Positions 11,292 to 14,538 of a stretch of DNA of 14,538 nucleotides are shown one piece after another. The notes under the pieces were generated by a model. The model made no database searches. It was not told the origin of the DNA and saw only the letters and a program-made list of their open reading frames with translations. The stretch is taken from positions 1-14,538 of the forward strand of contig JAQIWT010000847.1 of NCBI GenBank assembly GCA_034696485.1. The letters run 5' to 3'. Within the stretch, counting starts at the first letter, position 1. Each line of letters begins with the position of its first letter. The translations under genes and the position numbers were made by a program. The stretch is from Isohypsibius dastychi. Its lineage: Eukaryota; Tardigrada; Eutardigrada; Parachela; Isohypsibiidae.

Positions 11292-14157
11292 TCAGGGACG
11301 GTCAAAAATGCGAAACGGAGCAATGTGACCGACGCTTCCCCGAAACTCCTCCTCGTCCAGCGCGAACCCCTCGCTCCAACCCGATTCATCATCATACAGG
11401 AAAACACTTGTTTTCCAAGTATTTTCACCGCGATCCATAAGGTCACTTCGAAATAAGACCAGCTTGCCGTTGAATATCGTTACTGTCTGAGATACCTGAT
11501 CCGAATTACTTGACGTATCTACAAAGGAAATACTAAAAAATCAGCCAGAAGAAACACAACGTGCATTTGAAATCGCTACCGTCATTTCCGGTCCTTTCTA
11601 TAACGCGCCACTCATTTTCAATAGCATCATAAACCTCAATCATGTTCCGATCCAGCAAGTTGGCGGCATCACCTGAATATTCACGAACAGCGGATCAAAA
11701 AACCCAACAGCCAAAAAAATGGGGCACCTACCAACGAAGTAGATTTGTCCTTCTGAAGCAACACAAGTTGAGACCTTCATGTAGGACGAGTGAATACTTG
11801 GTCCAGGATTCATATATCGCGGAACCGGAGCAGGAGCTCTTTCTTGCCACGAATCACCCATTCCACCGGGAGTCCATCGAAATGTACGGAGACCACGGAG
11901 AGAGTCATTCGGGTCGGTTGGCGAAGTACAATGAAACATGTAAATATGATCGCCATAGGCAACAGGCGAAAATCCGAAGGATGCTATGAACGGTAAGGGC
12001 TTTTCCATGAGGCGATCGTACGGATGAAAACGCGACTGACACATCAGACACCAATGCCCTGCTTCAACAACGCCACCAGCAAAATGGTGCATGGATATCA
12101 CTTGATACATGAACTGCTCCAGGGTTCCAGATCCTAAAATCATAAAATCTGATAACGACGTGACTAACGAACGAAAGTGGGTCATTGCGCGAACTGAATC
12201 GGTTCCATAGTAAAACACTGAAATAAATATGAAAAGTAAGGCATCATGGAATAAACGATGCATTAGAAATTCACAAAAACTTCGCGAAAGTAACGTTCAT
12301 GTGAAAGGCCATTAGTCTTATTATGGTAGTATGAAACAACAGTCGCCAACCATAAAAATGGTATCCTGGCCCAAAAATTAGAAGCTGCGTCTTCCGATGA
12401 TAATTTATGACAACACTGAGACAAATAACACAATTCCATGCTATATGAGATTTTGCGTAATAATGACCTGAAGTAGAGTTTTCGATGTTAACGGCCTTGT
12501 AAAGGTCACCAAAAATTTACCTGGAGTAGGGAAATGGTACTTCTCCGTAGTGTAGCTAAAAGCGGGATATTCACTTGCCACGGCCCATTCTCCTCTTCGT
12601 GGATCAAATTTGAAAATCTCGGGATCCTCAACTCCGTGTTCCTCTGCTCCGCCAACCGCATATAACACCCCATCCGGTGAGTTAATTGTGACGGCTCGTA
12701 TGAAACCTGCTTCATTTCGTTATCGTTATTCCATTCTTCCTCATCCGAAGCACCTCCGTATTGAGAAACCTCCAGCGGCGGAAAATTCGGAATCGTTGTA
12801 ACCTTTCTGGTCAGAGGATTCAAGACGAGGAAGTTCGCGGGGTTGTTTGGCAGCATGACAGCGATCCCGAAGTTTTCATAGCCTGCAGCACGAAAAATAA
12901 TGTTAGAAGATCACAACTGGAAACAAAAAAATAGTTGCCTTGTCTCCGATGACGCCATCTCGGATGTGAATATTCAAAAGCGCGACCGATTTCCGTGATC
13001 TGGTCCGCTTCGTCCAGAAGCGAAATCAACCGTGTTGCAGAAATGGAATGCTTCGATACTGTAGCCCGGATTTGAGCAAGCGACTTCGACTGAAAAAAAC
13101 ACCTGTTTACTCTAACTGTGGATCTCAAGTTATTGACTGCAGACTGATCTCAAATCAATCTCACCTCCATCAGAGGAAACCGAATATGTTCCAGCAAAAG
13201 TGGCAGCCATTTCTCACGTCCGTCACGGTCGAACATAAACCAATCCCTCACGGCATCCCAGACATCCTCCTCTCGCATAACATTGAGGTCGTTCGATTTT
13301 ACCAGCTCTACAAGCTGAAAATAATTTCAAAATGAACAAACTGCAGAATTCAATCAGAACGAGTGAGTCCTACCAAGTCTCGCGAAATCTCCGGGAACAC
13401 AGCGTCGTGAAAAAACTCATCGGCTTTTTCGAGCATCAGCTTGGTAATGTTTGTTCTCAGTTCTGGGATGCTGTGGTCTTCCGCGATGCAAAACAACATC
13501 CAGAAGCTCGGCACGCTCGCGATGTTCTGAAGCTCGTTCACGCAGTGAATGACAAGACCAGAAAACCGAAGATAACCTGCAGCAACCAGAGTTTGCTCCA
13601 AGTTGTTGACGTTTATTTGAATGGCGCGACCGTAGATGAAATCCAAAATTCTGAAAACAAAGAAGCTGCAAGAGCGCGTGAGTACTAGGGGCGCGGAGAC
13701 TATGATTTAACTATTCATCAAGCTCGGATAATCATGCAAACATGTTCTGGACGCTCCAAAATCTAGTGTGAAAGTATATTTTTGTTAATTCAAAACGGAA
13801 CCAATTTAGCAGCAAATTTCAAACTCTGAATACTCCGGAATGAACTCGTCACGAACATGATATTTCGCAATAATCCATGAATATCGTTTTCCGATGTGAG
13901 TTCCACAGCTCCAAAACTTACAATTTCAGGACTGCATGGGACATGGGATCTCCTAGATGAAACTCAGTTCTTCCTTGTTCCAATGGTGACTCTAATAATT
14001 TGTAGAAATAGCTGTTGGATGCTGCCAGAAGCTCGCGATGACAAGGAATTCCTGAATTATGATCATCCACCCCGAACAAAACCACATCCGCTGTTATCGA
14101 CCTACTGCGCTCCCGGAGTTCGGAGATCTTTCCCGTGTTTTCTGCTTCCGCCATCAT
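11292..14157 (-). CDS. BTB-BACK-kelch (KLHL-like) protein, 9 exons
   Basis: Proteins of this type are usually substrate adaptors for cullin-3 ubiquitin ligases: BTB and BACK bind CUL3, the kelch propeller binds the target. Exons (minus): 14157-13922, 13650-13374, 13314-13165, 13089-12939, 12882-12754, 12706-12521, 12133-11732, 11672-11580, 11518-11292, joining in phase to 616 aa, a usual length. The BTB domain (about residues 20-125) shows ADVVLFGVDD, PCHRELLAASNSYFYKLLES and LILDFIYGRAIQI. The BACK region follows (HCVNELQNIASVPSFWMLF; EEDVWDAVRDWF) to about 250. Kelch-like blades run from about 275, best seen at GVLYAVGG (327-334) followed by FKFDPRRGEW, then FSPVAYGDHIYMF, IYFVG, MIEVYDAIENEW. 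The propeller is divergent, with few double-Gly motifs. Intron 4 (12938-12883) uses a GC donor; intron 5 (12753-12707) is only 47 nt and could instead mark a frameshift; intron 6 (387 nt) may hide an exon. No specific KLHL orthologue is claimed. Confidence 0.85.
12695..12772 (-). repeat. Imperfect direct repeat around BTB-kelch intron 5
   Basis: On the plus strand ctcgtatgaaacctg (12695-12709) resembles ctccgtattgagaaacctc (12754-12772): the same bases in order apart from four extra bases and one end mismatch. They flank or overlap the proposed 47-nt intron (12753-12707), whose acceptor AAGCAG lies in a purine-rich stretch rather than a pyrimidine tract. Confidence 0.5.
12883..12938 (-). other. 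GC-AG intron 4 of the BTB-kelch gene
   Basis: The exon ends CAAG and the intron begins GCAACT, with a branch-point-like TTCTAAC and acceptor GTGCTGCAG, 56 nt in all. This join is the only one of normal intron size that connects the exon ending RWRHRRQ in phase to GYENFGIAVML. A GT donor in the same place would leave just 35 nt. Confidence 0.6.
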
Positions 14158-14311
14158 AAAGCGATTCTACAATGTAAAAGCGATTTCTGAAGCTGAAAAA
14201 TGACTAATCAAAAGCGAAGATCACAAACCTGAATTGTTCAGCAAATGAGGGAGCTAGCCTCTCTTCTCGGGTGCAGTTATGAATAAGAGTCAGCTTTCGG
14301 TGCCCCTATAG
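14158..14311 (-). other. 5' leader region of the BTB-kelch gene
   Basis: This lies upstream of the BTB-kelch start. On the minus strand CAATTCAG followed by GTTTGTGATC at about 14229 could be a donor, with a pyrimidine-rich acceptor nearer the start codon, giving a small 5' UTR intron. This is a guess from splice-like motifs; no coding sequence is seen. Confidence 0.3.
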
Positions 14312-14538
14312 ACTCAGAACGACCTTGCAAAATCACTGGAATGGGTTCTCGAAAATAAAAAGTTATTCCAACTTCTCCAAATAAAATTTAACCCAAATGA
14401 CACGAACACATCATTTCCAGACCGGTCACTGCCGTTACGGTTTACCCCACAATACATAGAATTGCAAGCACAATTCCCCGAGGAATTGAAGTCCGTCAGG
14501 GCAGAAAGAAAGATCTTGTTTGATTCGAAATATTTTAA
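14312..14538 (+). other. Open stretch running off the right end, possibly a partial exon
   Basis: From a splice-acceptor-like cccctatag ending at 14311, one plus-strand frame stays open for 75 codons to the window end. Its translation is charged and protein-like (SLEWVLENKKLFQLLQ; TPQYIELQAQFPEELKSV). I do not recognise it, no ATG starts it inside the window, and open frames of this length occur by chance here. If real, it would be an internal exon of a gene pointing away from the BTB-kelch gene. Confidence 0.25.

Noticed and set aside
11207-11446. Minus-strand open frame of 79 codons at the end of the BTB-kelch gene
   Set aside because: It overlaps the last exon in another frame. The frame carrying on the kelch protein (FNGKLVLFRSDLMDRG) ends at 11292 and joins in phase to the previous exon.

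Overview
This window is animal nuclear DNA, not bacterial. Every recognisable gene is split by short introns (mostly 50-140 nt, GT-AG, T-rich acceptors such as ttttcag), and the products are typical metazoan proteins: PH-domain AKT/PKB, mitochondrial NAXE, an animal L-galactose-dehydrogenase-like aldo-keto reductase, a BTB-BACK-kelch protein, and the C-terminal part of the trafficking subunit TRAPPC12. The compact genes, dense short introns and moderate GC suggest an invertebrate, plausibly an ecdysozoan such as a tardigrade, nematode or small arthropod. The species cannot be fixed from the sequence.

Layout. 224-2919 (+): a complete AKT kinase gene in ten exons (501 aa). 2920-4646: intergenic, with a GC-rich patch, a hairpin and a short element with inverted ends (MITE-like). 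4647-5948 (+): NAXE in five exons (290 aa), with a leader exon that fits a mitochondrial presequence. 5949-7151: intergenic, only a CCAAT motif. 7152-9681 (+): aldo-keto reductase in ten exons (438 aa) whose catalytic Asp is replaced by His. 10065-10830 (-): an intronless TRAPPC12 C-terminal relic with stops and frame changes, read as a pseudogene. 11292-14157 (-): a BTB-BACK-kelch gene in nine exons (616 aa). 14312-14538 (+): an open stretch of unknown status running off the end. All exon joins were made by hand from homology, phase and splice signals. Each assembled reading frame closes exactly, which is the main internal check.

The genes are independent housekeeping or signalling genes. 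I see no operon and no evidence that they act together. The three left genes point right and the two right loci point left, so transcription converges near 9.7-11.0 kb. The most interesting points are: an AKT intron bounded by 12/13-identical direct repeats with no polypyrimidine tract; a second very short intron in the kelch gene with imperfect direct repeats; loss of the catalytic Asp in the reductase; a stop codon lying inside an intron donor in the same gene; and the decayed intronless TRAPPC12 copy. I did not find a previously unknown multi-gene system.
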